A stretch of 64,000 bases of DNA from Flavobacterium sp. N2820. GTDB lineage: Bacteria > Bacteroidota > Bacteroidia > Flavobacteriales > Flavobacteriaceae. Every line of letters starts with the position of its first letter. The first letter of the stretch is position 1. Where the stretch lies: NCBI RefSeq assembly GCF_025947285.1, contig NZ_CP110008.1, forward strand, positions 2,805,001 through 2,869,000, in the 5' to 3' direction. Shown piece after piece: positions 34,845 to 44,128 of the stretch. The position numbers were made by a program, and so were the translations under genes. The notes under the pieces were generated by a model. The model made no database searches, was not told the origin of the DNA, and saw only the letters and a program-made list of their open reading frames with translations.

Positions 34845-34870
34845 GTGGTAGTTTGTGGTAGAAAGTGGTA
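34845..34870 (+). promoter_or_regulatory. Putative MraZ operator: three GTGGTA repeats
   Basis: GTGGTA occurs at 34845, 34855 and 34865, exactly ten bases apart, so all lie on one face of the helix. MraZ is known in E. coli and Mycoplasma to bind direct GTGG-type repeats with the same spacing before its own gene. The repeats end ten bases before the -7 box. Confidence 0.75.
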
Positions 34871-34879
34871 AAATTTTTC

Positions 34880-34887
34880 TAAATTTG
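34880..34887 (+). promoter_or_regulatory. Promoter -7 box of the dcw cluster
   Basis: TAAATTTG fits TAnnTTTG, 25 bases before the mraZ start. Its upstream region is covered by the GTGGTA repeats, consistent with repression by MraZ. Confidence 0.65.
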
Positions 34888-34912
34888 TCCTTATTCTAAT
34901 CGAAATAAAAAA

Positions 34913-35383
34913 TTGAAAACATTAATCGGAACATACGAATGTAAAGTAGATGCCAAAGGAAGGCTGATGCTGCCTACGTCGCTAAAGAAACAATTGGTTT
35001 CTTTGGAGGAAGGTTTCGTGTTAAAGCGTTCCGTTTTTCAACCTTGTTTGGAGTTGTTTCCAATGAGTGAGTGGAATAAAATGATGTTGAAAATCAACAA
35101 GCTAAATCGTTTTGTAAAAAAGAACAACGATTTTATTAGAAGATTTACGGCAGGAGTTAAAATGGTAGAGATTGATGCAACAGGAAGACTTTTGATTCCA
35201 AAAGATTTAGTGGTTTTTGCTCAAATTGATAAAGATATTGTATTGAATTCAGCAATTAATATCATCGAAATTTGGGATAAAGACAAATATGAAAATGCGA
35301 TTGAAAACGCTATGGATGATTTCGCAGATTTAGCAGAAGAAGTAATGGGTAATTTAAATGACGACGAAGATGGAATATCATAA
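34913..35383 (+). CDS. mraZ: Transcriptional regulator MraZ
   Basis: First gene of the division and cell-wall cluster and its likely autorepressor. The 156-residue protein contains two SpoVT-AbrB-like halves, with KVDAKGRLMLPTSLKKQL in the first and EIDATGRLLIPKDLVVFA in the second, the standard MraZ plan. The start is TTG. Its ring-shaped multimers bind repeated GTGG boxes, and three such repeats lie just upstream (34845-34870). It overlaps rsmH. Confidence 0.93.
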   Translation: MKTLIGTYECKVDAKGRLMLPTSLKKQLVSLEEGFVLKRSVFQPCLELFPMSEWNKMMLKINKLNRFVKKNNDFIRRFTAGVKMVEIDATGRLLIPKDLVVFAQIDKDIVLNSAINIIEIWDKDKYENAIENAMDDFADLAEEVMGNLNDDEDGIS

Positions 35384-36266
35384 TCCGGTATTGTTAAAAG
35401 AAACGGTTGATGGATTGAATATTCGTCCTGATGGAGTGTATGTGGATGTTACTTTTGGCGGCGGCGGACATTCGAGAGAAATTATGAGTCGTTTGGGTGA
35501 AAACGGAAAACTATTCGCTTTTGATCAAGATTTGGATGCTTTGAAAAACGCTATTGACGATGAGCGATTTACTTTAATTAATGAAAATTTTAGATTCATA
35601 AAACGATTTTTACGTTTCCACGGAATCAAGCAAGTGGATGGAATTTTAGCTGATTTAGGCGTTTCATCACATCAATTTGATGTCGCTGAAAGAGGTTTTT
35701 CAACTCGTTTTGATGCGGAATTGGATATGCGAATGAATCAAAAAGGTGATATCAGTGCCTATCACGTAGTAAATGAATATGATGAGCAAGAAATTTCTCG
35801 TGTATTGTTCAATTATGGCGAATTAAAAAATGCTAGAGCGATGGCTAACGTAATTGTTACTGCCAGAAAAGATAAAGAAATTAAGAATTCTGAACAACTA
35901 AAACAAATATTGGCTAAGTTTTTACCAGGACACAAAAGCAATAAAATTTTAGCGCAAATCTATCAAGCTATTCGTATTGAAGTGAATCAAGAAATGGAAG
36001 TTTTGAAAGAATTTTTAGAGCAATCATTAGAGATTTTGAAGCCTGGTGGAAGATTGAGTGTGATTTCTTACCATTCATTAGAAGATAGATTGGTTAAACG
36101 TTTTGTGAAAAACGGCATGTTTGAAGGAGAACCAGAACGTGATTTCTTTGGAAATTTTGAAGTCCCTTTTAAAACCATTGAGAAATTAATAGTTCCATCT
36201 GAAGAGGAAATCGCAATCAATAATAGAGCTAGAAGTGCAAAATTAAGAGTAGCAGAAAAGATTTAA
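35358..36266 (+). CDS. rsmH: 16S rRNA (cytosine-1402-N4)-methyltransferase
   Basis: Methylates C1402 of 16S rRNA in the ribosomal P-site. The 302-residue protein opens with HNPVLLKETVDGL, followed by the SAM motif DVTFGGGGHSREIM and the conserved LADLGVSSHQFD, SYHSLEDRLVKRF and NNRARSAKLRVAE. The gene overlaps mraZ. Two ATGs, at 35358 and 35370, are both possible starts; the second gives the more usual opening MEYHNP. Confidence 0.95.
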   Translation: MTTKMEYHNPVLLKETVDGLNIRPDGVYVDVTFGGGGHSREIMSRLGENGKLFAFDQDLDALKNAIDDERFTLINENFRFIKRFLRFHGIKQVDGILADLGVSSHQFDVAERGFSTRFDAELDMRMNQKGDISAYHVVNEYDEQEISRVLFNYGELKNARAMANVIVTARKDKEIKNSEQLKQILAKFLPGHKSNKILAQIYQAIRIEVNQEMEVLKEFLEQSLEILKPGGRLSVISYHSLEDRLVKRFVKNGMFEGEPERDFFGNFEVPFKTIEKLIVPSEEEIAINNRARSAKLRVAEKI

Positions 36267-36270
36267 CGAT

Positions 36271-36627
36271 ATGAAAAACGGAGTTTACAGTTTATTAAAA
36301 GCCAAATTTCTTATTAGTGATGACGCTCTTAAGAACTGGAAATTTATAGTTTTTTTAGTGATTTTAGGAATGATTATGATTGCTAATAATCACCAATACG
36401 ATGCTAAAAATTATAGAATTACCGAATTAACTAATCAAGTAAAAGAATTGCGCTCCGAATTTGTTGACCGCCGTTCTGAATTGATGAAGTTAAAAATGGA
36501 ATCTACGGTGGCAAAAAAAATGGAAGCACGCCAAATTCTACCATCAGAAGTTCCTCCCGTTAAAATAGTAGTTGAAAGTAAAAAAGATAAAAAAAGTTTT
36601 TGGGACAAATTGAAAATATGGCAATAG
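36271..36627 (+). CDS. ftsL: FtsL-like cell division protein
   Basis: Small single-pass divisome protein of 118 residues. A short cytoplasmic N-terminus, one membrane helix at about 27-42 and a periplasmic coiled coil (ITELTNQVKELRSEFVDRRSELMKLKMES) form the FtsL plan; the sequence itself is poorly conserved between phyla. It sits between rsmH and ftsI, the usual ftsL position. It overlaps ftsI by ten bases. Confidence 0.85.
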   Translation: MKNGVYSLLKAKFLISDDALKNWKFIVFLVILGMIMIANNHQYDAKNYRITELTNQVKELRSEFVDRRSELMKLKMESTVAKKMEARQILPSEVPPVKIVVESKKDKKSFWDKLKIWQ

Positions 36628-38600
36628 AAGATAAAAAAATATCGTATCGCATGTATTTTGTAGCCTTCATGTTTTTCATGATGGCAGTTTTTGTTTTGAT
36701 TAAACTAAATAATATTCAATGGGTTGAAGGGAAATATTACCGCAAGTTAGGAAACGAAAGAACGGTTAAAAATTTTCCAATTCCAGCCAATAAAGGAAAC
36801 GTGTATTCTGCAGACGGTAGCTTGTTAGCAACTTCAATTCCAGAATATGCGATTTATTTTGATGCCGTGGCGCCGTCTGATGAAAATTTCAAAGAAAATG
36901 TAGAAGCACTTTCCGATTCATTATCAGTGATGTTTGGAAAATCAGCTGGACATTATCAGGCAAAATTGCAAAAAGCTAGAGCCAATAAAAGTCGCTACGT
37001 TTTCTTAGCAAAAAAATTGAGCTATACTGAGCAAATGCGTTTAAAAACATTTCCGTTATTTAATAAAGGGGCTAACAAAGGTGGTTTAATCATCGAACAA
37101 AAAATTGTGAGAGAACATCCAATTGGTTTAGTTGCAAAAAGAACCATCGGTTACGAACGTTCAAACGAAGATGGAAAAGGTTTAGAATATGCTTTTCGCG
37201 ATTATTTGAATGGGAAAAACGGACATCGTATGATGCAAAAAATCGCTAAAAATCAATGGAAACCTATTAGCGACATCAACGAAAAAGAGCCACAAGATGG
37301 TTATGATATTATTTCAACAATTGATGTTTACATTCAAGATATTGCACATCATGCCTTATTGAAACAATTAGAATATTATAGCGCAGATCACGGTTGTGTG
37401 GTAGTAATGGAAACAAAAACAGGACACATTAAAGCGATTTCAAATTTAGGAAGAGCAGATGATGGTTCGTATTATGAAACACAAAATTATGCTATTGCTG
37501 AGTCTCATGAGCCAGGTTCAACGTTCAAATTAGTAGATTTAATTGCTGTTTTAGACGATAAAAAAGCAGATACAAGTACCGTTTATGATTCAAATGGCGG
37601 AGAAATTCAATATTATGGACGAAGAGTAAGAGATTCACATAAAGGAGGTTACGGAAAAATTTCGTTAGCAAGAGGTTTTGAAGTGTCATCCAATACCATT
37701 TTAGTACAATCGGTTTATGAGAGTTATAAAAATAATCCAAAGCAATTTACTGACAGAATCAACAGCTATGGATTAAATAAACCCTTAGGATTACCAATAA
37801 AAGGCGAAGGAATTCCAGTTATTCCTCAACCAGGAACAAATCGTTGGTCTGGTGTAGCATTGCCTTGGATGGCTTTTGGTTATGGATTATCAGTAACACC
37901 ATTGCAAACATTGACTTTGTATAATGCGGTTGCGAATGATGGAGTGATGGTTAAGCCAATTTTTGTCAGCGAAATTAAAGAATGGAACAAAACCATCAAA
38001 AAGTACAATACAGAAGTAATTAATCCAAAAATTTGTTCGCAAGACGCTTTAAATAAAGTGCAAGCAGTTTTGGAAAATGTAGTAAAAAGAGGAACTGGTT
38101 CTAAATTGTATTCTAAAGATTTTTCAATGGCAGGAAAAACAGGAACTGCTCAGGTAAATTATAAAGACAAATCAAAATTATATTACGCTTCTTCATTTGT
38201 GGGTTATTTTCCTGCAAACGAACCAAAATATTCATGCATTGTGGTAGTACATAAACCAAATGTCGCTGCGGGATATTATGGTGCGGATGTTGCTGGACCC
38301 GTTTTTAAAAGAATTGCTCAAAAAATATTCACCGATTCACCATCAACTAATCATGTAAAAAATATTGATGCCAAAGTAGTTTCGCAAGAGTCGGATTATT
38401 CAAACTATTATAAAAAAGTTGAAAAAGAGGAACGAATTGTTCCAAATGTAAAAGGAATGAGCGGAATGGACGCTGTTGCATTATTAGAAAACTTAGGATT
38501 AAAAGTAAAAGTTATTGGTGCTGGAAAAGTGAAAAAACAATCTCTTACATCTGGACAAGCTTTTAACAAAAATCAAACAATCATAATCGAATTATCGTGA
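36618..38600 (+). CDS. ftsI: Division-specific transpeptidase FtsI (PBP3) with a PASTA domain
   Basis: Crosslinks septal peptidoglycan. The 660-residue protein has an N-terminal membrane helix, a pedestal domain and the transpeptidase domain. The active-site motifs are STFK (Ser near 301), SSN (EVSSNTIL) and KTG (AGKTGTAQ), all intact. A C-terminal PASTA domain follows (VPNVKGMSGMDAVALLENLGLKV), which is usual in Bacteroidota but absent from the E. coli enzyme. The ATG at 36618 is preferred to a TTG 18 bases earlier. Its stop overlaps the murE start (GTGA). Confidence 0.93.
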   Translation: MAIEDKKISYRMYFVAFMFFMMAVFVLIKLNNIQWVEGKYYRKLGNERTVKNFPIPANKGNVYSADGSLLATSIPEYAIYFDAVAPSDENFKENVEALSDSLSVMFGKSAGHYQAKLQKARANKSRYVFLAKKLSYTEQMRLKTFPLFNKGANKGGLIIEQKIVREHPIGLVAKRTIGYERSNEDGKGLEYAFRDYLNGKNGHRMMQKIAKNQWKPISDINEKEPQDGYDIISTIDVYIQDIAHHALLKQLEYYSADHGCVVVMETKTGHIKAISNLGRADDGSYYETQNYAIAESHEPGSTFKLVDLIAVLDDKKADTSTVYDSNGGEIQYYGRRVRDSHKGGYGKISLARGFEVSSNTILVQSVYESYKNNPKQFTDRINSYGLNKPLGLPIKGEGIPVIPQPGTNRWSGVALPWMAFGYGLSVTPLQTLTLYNAVANDGVMVKPIFVSEIKEWNKTIKKYNTEVINPKICSQDALNKVQAVLENVVKRGTGSKLYSKDFSMAGKTGTAQVNYKDKSKLYYASSFVGYFPANEPKYSCIVVVHKPNVAAGYYGADVAGPVFKRIAQKIFTDSPSTNHVKNIDAKVVSQESDYSNYYKKVEKEERIVPNVKGMSGMDAVALLENLGLKVKVIGAGKVKKQSLTSGQAFNKNQTIIIELS

Positions 38601-40060
38601 AGCAATTAAAAGACATATTATATAAAGTAGGAATTGAAGCAGTTCATGGCGCTACAGATATTACTATTTCAAAAATTGAATTTGATTCGAGAAAAATTGA
38701 ATTGAACGATGTTTTTGTGGCAATCAGAGGAACACTTTCTGATGGTCATGATTATATTGAAAAAGCTTTAAGTTTAGGTGCTGTTGCTATAATTTGTGAA
38801 GAATTTCCTAGTGTAATTGTAAACGGCGTTACTTACATCAAAGTAAAAGATTCTAACGAAGCTCTGGCTTTTTTAGCAGCAAATTATTTCGATAATCCTT
38901 CCGAAAATATAAAATTAGTTGGTGTTACAGGAACTAATGGTAAAACAACGATAGCTTCTTTATTATACCAATTGTTCAAAAAAGCAGGATATAAAGTAGG
39001 ATTGTTATCTACCGTAAAAATTATGGTTGATGCCGAAGAATTCAAGGCAACTCACACTACTCCAGATTCATTGACGCTGAATTTTTATTTAGATCAAATG
39101 ATTCAAGAAGGTTGCGAATTTTGTTTTATGGAAGTTTCTTCGCACGGTGTTCATCAAAAACGTACGGAAGCCTTGCATTTCACAGGTGGCGTTTTCACTA
39201 ATTTATCACACGATCATTTAGATTACCACAATACGTTTGCTGAATATCGTGATGTAAAAAAATCGTTTTTCGATAATTTACCAAAAGCTGCATTTGCAAT
39301 TACCAATATCGATGACAAAAACGGATTGGTAATGCTTCAAAATACAAAAGCTAAGAAATTGACTTACGCATTAAAATCGTATGCTGATTACAAAGCGCAA
39401 ATTTTAGAAAACCAATTATCAGGATTGTTGTTAAAAATCAATGATAACGAAGTTTGGGTAAAATTAATAGGTTCGTTCAATGCTTATAATTTACTAGCCA
39501 TTTATGGTGTAGCTGTCGAATTAGGAATCGAAAACATGGAAGCGTTGCGTTTACTTTCTGAATTGGAAAGTGTTTCAGGACGATTTCAATTTATTGTTTC
39601 CGATACAAAAATCACGGCAATTGTAGATTATGCACACACGCCTGATGCCTTGGAAAATGTATTAAATACCATTGAAGATATTCGCACTAAAAACGAACAA
39701 TTAATAACAGTTGTAGGTTGTGGTGGCGATAGAGATAAAACGAAAAGACCAATTATGGCAAACATCGCTTCATCAATGAGCGATAAAGCCATTTTTACGT
39801 CAGATAATCCAAGAACTGAAAACCCAGAAACCATCATTGAAGAAATGGAAAAAGGGGTTGAACCTCAAAATTTCAAAAAAACAGTTTCAATTTTAGATAG
39901 AAAGCAGGCTATTAAAACTGCTTGTCAATTGGCAAATCCAAATGATATTATTCTTATTGCTGGAAAAGGCCACGAAACGTATCAAGAAGTTAACGGAGTG
40001 CGTCATGATTTTGACGATTTACAAATAGTAACCGAGTTATTACAGCAATTAAACAAATAA
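38597..40060 (+). CDS. murE: UDP-MurNAc-L-Ala-D-Glu:meso-diaminopimelate ligase
   Basis: Adds the third amino acid of the peptidoglycan stem. The 487-residue protein has the ATP loop GVTGTNGKTT, the substrate-binding THTTPDS region and, crucially, DNPR (SDNPRTENP), the motif for meso-diaminopimelate rather than lysine. The wall is thus predicted to be of the DAP type. The start is GTG, overlapping the ftsI stop by four bases. Confidence 0.95.
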   Translation: MKQLKDILYKVGIEAVHGATDITISKIEFDSRKIELNDVFVAIRGTLSDGHDYIEKALSLGAVAIICEEFPSVIVNGVTYIKVKDSNEALAFLAANYFDNPSENIKLVGVTGTNGKTTIASLLYQLFKKAGYKVGLLSTVKIMVDAEEFKATHTTPDSLTLNFYLDQMIQEGCEFCFMEVSSHGVHQKRTEALHFTGGVFTNLSHDHLDYHNTFAEYRDVKKSFFDNLPKAAFAITNIDDKNGLVMLQNTKAKKLTYALKSYADYKAQILENQLSGLLLKINDNEVWVKLIGSFNAYNLLAIYGVAVELGIENMEALRLLSELESVSGRFQFIVSDTKITAIVDYAHTPDALENVLNTIEDIRTKNEQLITVVGCGGDRDKTKRPIMANIASSMSDKAIFTSDNPRTENPETIIEEMEKGVEPQNFKKTVSILDRKQAIKTACQLANPNDIILIAGKGHETYQEVNGVRHDFDDLQIVTELLQQLNK

Positions 40061-40130
40061 AAGAGTAGCATTAAAGTTTTCTAGAGCCAACTTTTAAACT
40101 TTTAAACTCATAAACTTTTAAACTGATTAT

Positions 40131-41351
40131 ATGTTATACTACATCTTTCAATACTTAGACAAAGCCTTTGATGTTCCTGGAGCAGGAGTGTTTCAATACA
40201 TTACTTTTCGCTCGGCATTAGCTTTTATATTGTCGTTGTTAATTGCAACAATTTACGGTAAAAAAATCATCAATTATTTGAGAAATCAACAAGTAGGTGA
40301 AACCGTTCGTGAGCTAGGTTTAGAAGGTCAAACGGCAAAAGCAGGAACACCAACAATGGGTGGAATTATCATCATTTTAGCCACTTTAATTCCGGTTTTG
40401 TTATTAGCGAAGTTGAATAATATTTATATCATTTTATTGATTATGACTACGCTTTGGATGGGAACTATCGGTTTTATTGATGATTATATTAAAATTTTTA
40501 AGAAAGATAAGCAAGGTTTAAAAGGAATTTTCAAAGTAATTGGGCAAGTTGGTTTAGGTTTAATTGTAGGAACAGTTTTGTATTTGAGTCCAGATGTAAC
40601 CGTTCGTAAAGATACTTTAACATCACGAGTAAAAATTGAAAACAATATCAAACCTGCCGATTTAGAAGAAAAATCGACAGCAACTACAATTCCATTTTTC
40701 AAAAATAACGAATTCGATTATGCTGAAGTATTGTCGTTCATGGGCGATGATTATAAAGATTACGCTTGGTTGATTTTTATTCCAATGGTAATTTTAATCA
40801 TCACAGCAGTTTCAAACGGTGCCAATCTTACGGATGGTATTGACGGTTTAGCCGCTGGAACATCCGCAATTTCTGTACTAACACTCGGATTATTCACTTT
40901 TGTTTCGGGAAATATCATTTTTTCTGATTATTTGAACATCATGTACATCCCAAATTCGGGTGAAATGACGGTTTACATCGCCGCTTTTGTTGGAGCGTTG
41001 GTTGGCTTTTTGTGGTACAATGCTTATCCAGCATCTGTATTTATGGGAGATACCGGAAGTTTAACAATTGGTGGAATCATCGCTGTAATTGCAATTTCTA
41101 TTCGTAAAGAATTATTAATTCCAGTTATCTGCGGCATTTTCTTAGCCGAAAATTTATCCGTAATGATACAAGTGAGTTATTTCAAATACACTAAAAAGAA
41201 GTATGGCGAAGGAAGACGAATTTTTCTAATGTCGCCTTTGCACCACCATTATCAGAAAAAAGGCTATCACGAAAGCAGAATTGTAACTCGCTTTTGGATT
41301 GTTGGAATTCTATTGGCGATTTTCTCACTCGTTTCTTTAAAATTAAGATAA
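40131..41351 (+). CDS. mraY: Phospho-MurNAc-pentapeptide transferase
   Basis: Integral membrane enzyme that makes lipid I from UDP-MurNAc-pentapeptide and undecaprenyl phosphate. The 406-residue protein has about ten membrane segments. Catalytic motifs are GTPTMGG, the Asp pair in [18 protein letters not shown] with MGDTGS, and HHHYQKKG. It is longer than the E. coli enzyme (about 360) because of an insertion of roughly 40 residues around [15 protein letters not shown], which is usual in Bacteroidota. Confidence 0.95.
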   Translation: MLYYIFQYLDKAFDVPGAGVFQYITFRSALAFILSLLIATIYGKKIINYLRNQQVGETVRELGLEGQTAKAGTPTMGGIIIILATLIPVLLLAKLNNIYIILLIMTTLWMGTIGFIDDYIKIFKKDKQGLKGIFKVIGQVGLGLIVGTVLYLSPDVTVRKDTLTSRVKIENNIKPADLEEKSTATTIPFFKNNEFDYAEVLSFMGDDYKDYAWLIFIPMVILIITAVSNGANLTDGIDGLAAGTSAISVLTLGLFTFVSGNIIFSDYLNIMYIPNSGEMTVYIAAFVGALVGFLWYNAYPASVFMGDTGSLTIGGIIAVIAISIRKELLIPVICGIFLAENLSVMIQVSYFKYTKKKYGEGRRIFLMSPLHHHYQKKGYHESRIVTRFWIVGILLAIFSLVSLKLR

Positions 41352-41352
41352 G

Positions 41353-42687
41353 ATGCGACTGGTAGTTTTAGGCGGAGGCGAAAGTGGAGTAGGAACCGCC
41401 ATTTTAGGAAAGAAAAAAGGATACGATGTTTTTGTGTCGGATTTTGGAAAAATAAAAGAAAATTATAAAGAAGTTCTTACTATTAATGGAATCGCTTGGG
41501 AAGATGAAAAGCACACAGAAGAATTCATTCTAAATGCTGATGTAGTAATGAAAAGTCCAGGAATTCCCGATAAAGCTCCCATCGTAAAAAAACTAATCGA
41601 AAAAGGAATTTCGGTTATTTCTGAAATCGAGTTTGCCATTCAGTTTACCGATGCAACAACAGTTGGAATTACAGGAAGCAATGGAAAAACAACCACAACA
41701 CTTTTAACCTATCATTTGTTAAAACAAGGAGGTTTAAATGTAGGATTAGCAGGAAATATTGGAAAAAGCTTCGCTTGGCAAGTAGCCGAAAACAAGCACG
41801 ATATTTATGTATTGGAGTTGAGTAGTTTTCAGTTGGACGGAATTATAAACTATAAGCCACACATTGCGATTATTACAAACATTAGTCCAGATCATTTAGA
41901 CAGATACAATTACGATTATAATTTATACATCGATTCCAAATTTAGAATTACAAAAAATCAAACAGAAGCCGATTATTTGATTTATGATAATGAAGACGAA
42001 GCGATTCAAAATTGGTTAAAAAATAATGCGATTAAAGCCCATAAAGTTCCTTTTTCGCTGGTAACAAAACCAGAAAACGAAGGAGGATTTTTAGAAGAAA
42101 ACAACATGAATACCACAATTAAAAACGACACATTTACTATGCCAATCAACGAACTTGCATTAGAGGGAAAACACAACATAAAAAACGCAATGGCAGCAAC
42201 TGCTGTAGCGCAATTGTTGAATATTAGAAAACAAACCATTAGAGAAAGTTTGACAAATTTCCAAGGTGCTGAACACCGATTAGAAAAGGTATTGAAAATT
42301 CAAGGGGTGCAATACATCAACGATTCTAAGGCTACAAACGTAAATTCGGTTTTTTATGCTTTGGACAGTATGACAACGCCAACCGTTTGGATTGTGGGTG
42401 GTGTAGATAAAGGAAACGATTATGATGAGCTAATGCCGTTAGTTCGTGAAAAAGTTAAAGCAATTGTTTGTTTAGGTGTTGATAATACAAAAATCAGCAA
42501 CGCTTTCAATAATGTAGTTGATATTATGGTGGAAACCACATCAATGGCAGAAGCCGTTCAAATAGCACAACGTTTAGCTGAAAAAGGAGATACTGTTTTG
42601 TTGTCGCCAGCATGTGCAAGTTTTGATTTGTTTGAAAACTACGAAGACAGAGGAAAACAATTCAAACAAGCTATATATAATTTGTAA
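41353..42687 (+). CDS. murD: UDP-MurNAc-L-alanine:D-glutamate ligase
   Basis: Adds D-glutamate to UDP-MurNAc-L-Ala in the cytoplasm. The 444-residue protein has the N-terminal nucleotide-like fold (LGGGESGVGTAILGKKKG), the ATP loop GITGSNGKTTTT, and LELSSFQLD and NISPDHLDRY in the central domain. The C-terminal domain has WIVGGVDKG. It starts one base after the mraY stop. An 88-base gap containing a hairpin separates it from ftsW. Confidence 0.95.
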   Translation: MRLVVLGGGESGVGTAILGKKKGYDVFVSDFGKIKENYKEVLTINGIAWEDEKHTEEFILNADVVMKSPGIPDKAPIVKKLIEKGISVISEIEFAIQFTDATTVGITGSNGKTTTTLLTYHLLKQGGLNVGLAGNIGKSFAWQVAENKHDIYVLELSSFQLDGIINYKPHIAIITNISPDHLDRYNYDYNLYIDSKFRITKNQTEADYLIYDNEDEAIQNWLKNNAIKAHKVPFSLVTKPENEGGFLEENNMNTTIKNDTFTMPINELALEGKHNIKNAMAATAVAQLLNIRKQTIRESLTNFQGAEHRLEKVLKIQGVQYINDSKATNVNSVFYALDSMTTPTVWIVGGVDKGNDYDELMPLVREKVKAIVCLGVDNTKISNAFNNVVDIMVETTSMAEAVQIAQRLAEKGDTVLLSPACASFDLFENYEDRGKQFKQAIYNL

Positions 42688-42720
42688 AGTCTATTGTTAA
42701 CTATATAAAATGCAATAACT

Positions 42721-42760
42721 AAACACAATCTAGGAAATAAAACTATGTTCCTATGTGTTT
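42721..42760. repeat. Imperfect hairpin between murD and ftsW
   Basis: Outer arms AAACACA / TGTGTTT (7 bp) and inner arms TAGGAA / TTCCTA (6 bp) enclose an 11-base loop, with a three-base bulge on the left side. An A-rich stretch follows rather than a U-tract, so it is not a standard terminator. Confidence 0.6.
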
Positions 42761-42775
42761 CAAAAAAAATAAGAA

Positions 42776-44128
42776 ATGTTCGATATCATTGGTAAAATAA
42801 GAGGAGATAAAACCATTTGGGCCATAGTTTTTCTATTGGCACTTATCTCGTTTTTGCCAGTATATAGCGCAAGTACCAACTTGGTTTACGTCATCGGAAA
42901 AGGGACTACCATTGGGTATTTGTTTAAACATTTTGTGCATGTAATGTTGGGTTTTATGATTATTTATTTTGTGCATAAAACACCTTATCATTACTTTAAG
43001 GCACTTTCTATTTTCGGAATTCCGTTAGTGATTTTACTCTTGGTGTATACCTTGTTTAAAGGAACGGTCATTGGTGGTGCAAATGCAAGTCGTTGGATTC
43101 AAATACCTTTTGTGGGAATCAGTTTTCAAACATCAACACTTGCTTTTATTGTATTAATGATATACGTTGCGCGTTATTTATCCAAAGTAAGTGATAAAGA
43201 ATATTCGTTCAAAGATTCGTTATTAGAATTATGGGCTCCTGTTTTTGCTGTTTTAGCATTAGTGCTTCCAGCAAACTTTTCAACAACAGCTCTGATTTTT
43301 TCAATGGTATGTATGTTGGTTTTCATTGGTCAATATCCTATGCGATATCTCGGAATTATTATTGGGGCAGGAATTGTTAGTTTGACTATGTTTGTTTTAG
43401 TAGCAAAAGCTTTTCCAGATGCAATGCCCAATCGTGTAGATACTTGGATGAATCGTGTAGATAGTTTTTTTGATGACAAGCCAAACGAAGATGATTACCA
43501 AATTGAAAAAGCAAAAATTGCCATCGCATCTGGAAAAGTGTACGGATTAGGACCAGGAAAAAGCGTGCAGAAAAACTTCTTACCACAATCTTCATCTGAT
43601 TTTATTTTCGCAATTATTGTGGAAGAATATGGATTAATAGGTGCAGTAGGAATTCTGTTTTTGTACTTGTTGTTATTTGTTCGATTCATTATTGATGCAC
43701 AAAAAGCAACGACATTATTTGGAAAACTTTTAATCATCGGACTCGGATTCCCAATTATATTTCAAGCCTTAATTAATATGGGGGTTGCTGTAGAATTACT
43801 TCCCGTGACAGGACAACCGTTGCCTTTGATTAGTAGTGGAGGAACTTCAATTTGGATGACCTGTATCGCTATTGGGATTATTTTAAGTGTAACGAAAAAA
43901 GAAGAAGAAGTAGCGTTAGATTTAGAAGAAAAACGCAAACGTGATGAAGCTTTGCAACAAATTATTGATGCACAAGTGGCATTAAATGAAGAAAAAGAAA
44001 GCGATGAAAATCAGCAAAAAATAAACGATATCAAAAGTTCAATCCGAGAATCATTACTAGAAGATGAAAACGGAGATGTGTTAGTAAACGGACAAAATCC
44101 GATGAACGCTGTTTTAAATAAAAGATAA
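42776..44128 (+). CDS. ftsW: Lipid II polymerase FtsW
   Basis: SEDS-family glycosyltransferase that polymerises septal peptidoglycan with FtsI. The 450-residue protein has about ten membrane helices, the conserved GGANASRWIQIPF loop, the catalytic-site region with a large periplasmic loop (GLGPGKSVQKNFLPQSSSDFIFAIIVEE) and the SEDS signature LPLISSGGTS. A charged cytoplasmic C-terminal tail of about 70 residues extends past the usual end, as in other Bacteroidota. Its stop abuts the murG start. Confidence 0.94.
   Translation: MFDIIGKIRGDKTIWAIVFLLALISFLPVYSASTNLVYVIGKGTTIGYLFKHFVHVMLGFMIIYFVHKTPYHYFKALSIFGIPLVILLLVYTLFKGTVIGGANASRWIQIPFVGISFQTSTLAFIVLMIYVARYLSKVSDKEYSFKDSLLELWAPVFAVLALVLPANFSTTALIFSMVCMLVFIGQYPMRYLGIIIGAGIVSLTMFVLVAKAFPDAMPNRVDTWMNRVDSFFDDKPNEDDYQIEKAKIAIASGKVYGLGPGKSVQKNFLPQSSSDFIFAIIVEEYGLIGAVGILFLYLLLFVRFIIDAQKATTLFGKLLIIGLGFPIIFQALINMGVAVELLPVTGQPLPLISSGGTSIWMTCIAIGIILSVTKKEEEVALDLEEKRKRDEALQQIIDAQVALNEEKESDENQQKINDIKSSIRESLLEDENGDVLVNGQNPMNAVLNKR

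Noticed and set aside
34845..34870. GTGGTA repeats as an iteron-type replication origin
   Set aside because: Only three short repeats, no DnaA boxes or replication gene; the position before mraZ explains them better.
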